A stretch of 6,806 nucleotides of DNA from Acidobacteriota bacterium (GTDB lineage Bacteria; Acidobacteriota; Terriglobia; Bryobacterales; Bryobacteraceae). The notes beneath the pieces are model-generated. The model did no database searches. It saw nothing but the letters and a program-made list of their open reading frames with translations, and was not told the DNA's origin. A program made the translations under genes and the position numbers. The stretch's first letter is position 1. The number at the start of each line of letters is the position of its first letter. The stretch is taken from contig JAFDVT010000166.1 of NCBI GenBank assembly GCA_018268875.1, positions 1 to 6,806 of the forward strand, read 5' to 3'. Shown here in pieces: positions 5,026-6,806 of this stretch.

Positions 5026-6312
5026 ATGTCCGATGAGCGCAAGTGGGGATTCAACACCCAGTCGTTACATGCCGGCTACGCGCCTGACCCAACCACCAAG
5101 TCCCAGGCGGTGCCGATTTACCAGACTTCTTCCTTCGTGTTCAACAATTCCGAACACGCCGCGAACCTCTTCGCGTTAAAGGAATTCGGCAACATCTATA
5201 CGCGGATCATGAATCCGACCACCGACGTGCTCGAACAGCGCGTCGCGGCGCTCGAAGGCGGTGTCGCCGCCCTTGCGCTATCCAGTGGTCAGGCCGCGCA
5301 ATTCCTGGCTGTCACCAACATCGCCCAGGCCGGCGACCACATCGTTGCGTCCAGTACGCTTTACGGCGGAACCTACACGCAGTTCGACGTCAGCTTCCGC
5401 AAGATGGGCATCGACGTGACGTTTGTGGAACCCGACGACCCCGAAAACTTTCGCAAAGCCCTGCGTCCCAACACGCGCCTGGTCTACGGCGAAACCATTT
5501 CGAACCCGCGCAGCAACGTTCTGGACATCGCCAAGGTGGCCGACATCGCGCACTCGCACAACGTACCGCTCATCATCGACAACACGTTCGCCAGTCCGTA
5601 TGGCTGCCGCCCCATCGACCACGGCGCCGACGTCGTGCTGCATTCGCTCACCAAGTTCATCGGCGGCCATGGCACCTCCATCGGCGGCATCATCGTCGAC
5701 AGCGGCAAGTTCAATTGGGGCAATGGGCAAATCCCTCTCATGAGCGAACCTTCCGCCGCCTACCACGGCATGAAGTTCGCCGAAGCGCTGGGCCCCATCG
5801 CCTATATCATCAAGTGCCGCGTGGAAGGCCTGCGCGACATGGGACCCTGCCTCAGTCCTTTCAACTCGTTCCTGTTCCTGCAGGGCGTGGAAACACTAGG
5901 GCTCCGAATGGACCGCCATCTGTCGAATGCCCTTGCGGTCGCCAAGCACCTGGAAACCCATCCGCTTGTGTCCTGGGTAAAGTACGCCTCGCTGCCTTCG
6001 AGCCCGTATTTCGACCTCGCCAAAAAGTACACGCCCAAGGGCGCGGGCGCCGTGTTTACCTTCGGCGTCAAGAGCGGCTACGACGGTGGACGCAAGTTCA
6101 TCGACAACCTGAAGCTTCTGTCGCACCTGGCCAATGTCGGCGACGCGCGCTCGCTTGTGATCCATCCGGCCTCGACGACGCATCAGCAACTGTCGCCGGA
6201 CCAGCAGTTGGCCGCCGGTGTCCTGCCCGACATGGTGCGCCTCTCGGTGGGGCTCGAAGATCTGGACGACATCCTGTGGGACATCGACCAGGCGCTCAAA
6301 GCCTCCGCGTAA
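5026..6312 (+). CDS. metY: O-acetylhomoserine sulfhydrylase (O-acetylhomoserine aminocarboxypropyltransferase)
   Basis: This cytoplasmic PLP enzyme of the Cys/Met-metabolism family converts O-acetylhomoserine and sulfide to homocysteine and acetate, the direct sulfhydrylation route to methionine. At 428 residues it has the usual full length. Visible family features are FNTQSLHAGY at 9-18, YTRIMNPTTDVLEQRVAALEGG at 58-79 (Y58 and R60 contact the cofactor phosphate of the neighbouring subunit), the SSGQAA loop at 86-91, Y113, DNTFASPY at 185-192 with D185 expected to hold the pyridine nitrogen, the Schiff-base lysine K210 in HSLTKFIGGHGTSIGG (206-221), and the substrate-carboxylate region HPASTTHQ at 380-387 with R405 in VRLSVGLED. 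The KFIGGHGTSIGG stretch and the long insert after it (about 226-260) favour MetY over MetB or MetC. No metX or metB is adjacent. It is monocistronic here: divergent from the envelope gene and ended by a strong terminator. I see no SAM riboswitch in the 5' region. Confidence 0.95.
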   Translation: MSDERKWGFNTQSLHAGYAPDPTTKSQAVPIYQTSSFVFNNSEHAANLFALKEFGNIYTRIMNPTTDVLEQRVAALEGGVAALALSSGQAAQFLAVTNIAQAGDHIVASSTLYGGTYTQFDVSFRKMGIDVTFVEPDDPENFRKALRPNTRLVYGETISNPRSNVLDIAKVADIAHSHNVPLIIDNTFASPYGCRPIDHGADVVLHSLTKFIGGHGTSIGGIIVDSGKFNWGNGQIPLMSEPSAAYHGMKFAEALGPIAYIIKCRVEGLRDMGPCLSPFNSFLFLQGVETLGLRMDRHLSNALAVAKHLETHPLVSWVKYASLPSSPYFDLAKKYTPKGAGAVFTFGVKSGYDGGRKFIDNLKLLSHLANVGDARSLVIHPASTTHQQLSPDQQLAAGVLPDMVRLSVGLEDLDDILWDIDQALKASA

Positions 6313-6318
6313 AAACAG

Positions 6319-6353
6319 AAACCGCCGGGCGCGAACCCCCGGCGGTTTTCTTT
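6319..6353. terminator. Intrinsic terminator between convergent genes, probably bidirectional
   Basis: A perfect 11-bp stem (6319-6329 pairs with 6338-6348) with an 8-base loop starts 6 bases past the metY stop. On the plus strand it runs into TTTTCTTT (6346-6353). On the minus strand the stem is followed by TTTCTGTTTTT (6311-6321), so it can also end the convergent EpsI-family transcript, whose stop is at 6368-6370. Confidence 0.92.
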
Positions 6354-6367
6354 GTACTGGAAAGGCC

Positions 6368-6806
6368 TTACTGCGGAAGGAAGTTCCGCAGTTGCGGATA
6401 GGTCTTCACGATGAAGTCCTGCGCGTAGCGATCCGCGGCGGCCAGTTCCTGGGGCGAATGCCCCGCTCCCGCCACCACGCGAATCAGAGCCGTATCGGTG
6501 CGGTTGTAACGAATGGCATCCTCGACAACGTAATACTTGGCTTTGTACTCGTTGGCCACCGCGCGGTCGCGCGACTGATACCAGTAATAAACCAGGCTGC
6601 GGCTATCGCCCTTGGCGACGACGTAGCGGTTGACTTCCAGCGGATGTCCGTCGGGCAGCGTCAACGTCTCGATCGTCGAAGTCTGCTGCACCCAGCCAGC
6701 GCCCGGCAAACAGTTCTTCGGCGAATGCGGAGCCTTGCCGTTGCGCTGCGAACGGAACGCCGCGACAAACAGGTTAACGTTGGCTTCGCCGGGAATCTGA
6801 TAGTCG
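6368..6806 (-). CDS. EpsI-family exosortase-associated protein, C-terminal part (5' end outside the window)
   Basis: The frame is open from the right edge to a TAA at 6368-6370, giving 145 residues. The sequence fits the EpsI family (DUF3485, PF11984): VNLFVAAFRSQRNGK near the start, the signature PHSPKNCLPGAGW (codons about 6694-6730), then RYVVAKGDSRSLVYYWYQSRDR and a closing hydrophilic tail. The conserved His, Cys and the GAGW turn of the family are present. EpsI proteins occur as separate exported proteins of about 200-230 residues, or fused to the C-terminus of an exosortase, and are encoded in exopolysaccharide/PEP-CTERM loci. Which form this is cannot be told because 70 or more residues are off the edge. 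An apparent start inside the frame at 6709 is a TTG (Leu) and would cut off the signature, so it is not the real start. It converges on metY and shares its terminator. Confidence 0.85.
   Translation of the reverse strand, partial: DYQIPGEANVNLFVAAFRSQRNGKAPHSPKNCLPGAGWVQQTSTIETLTLPDGHPLEVNRYVVAKGDSRSLVYYWYQSRDRAVANEYKAKYYVVEDAIRYNRTDTALIRVVAGAGHSPQELAAADRYAQDFIVKTYPQLRNFLPQ

Noticed and set aside
5278..5766. Minus-strand frame opposite metY
   Set aside because: It lies wholly within metY, whose plus-strand product shows all the catalytic motifs.

Overview
The window is GC-rich bacterial DNA with five genes. Three are complete and two are cut by the window edges. The mix suggests a soil-type Gram-negative bacterium, and Acidobacteriota (Bryobacter/Solibacter-like) is my best guess. 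The basis is a large OmpA/PKD/Ig-like surface protein, an exosortase-associated EpsI protein, a direct-sulfhydrylation methionine gene, and a fused helix-turn-helix/molybdate-binding-like regulator. That placement is inferred from gene content, not from any marker gene.

Left part (1-1531, minus strand): a probable two-gene operon. The upstream gene encodes a small secreted protein with a sulfite-oxidase-type molybdopterin-binding fold that lacks the usual molybdenum-ligating cysteine. Seven bases after its stop begins a regulator with an N-terminal XRE-type HTH and a C-terminal periplasmic-binding-protein-like domain; it runs off the left edge. The pair suggests a molybdenum/molybdopterin-linked function. 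It is separated from the next gene by a clean intrinsic terminator (1530-1565), whose T-tract overlaps the putative -35 box of the operon.

Centre (1598-4780, minus strand): one 1060-residue envelope protein. In order it has a signal peptide, an OmpA peptidoglycan-binding domain at the N-terminus, a coiled coil, a Gly/Ser-rich linker, a beta-strand-rich (possibly barrel) region, a PKD-like domain, four Ig-like repeats, and a final PKD-like domain.

Divergent intergenic region (4781-5025): 245 bases rich in dyads and repeats. It holds a nested inverted repeat over the likely promoter of the envelope gene, a small dyad in its leader, and two copies of a GGGGCACA...TACCCACCTT element upstream of the metY start.

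Right part: metY (5026-6312, plus strand), O-acetylhomoserine sulfhydrylase, ends in a strong terminator that probably works in both directions. The convergent gene (6368 to the edge, minus strand) encodes the C-terminal part of an EpsI-family protein, pointing to an exosortase/exopolysaccharide locus beyond the window.
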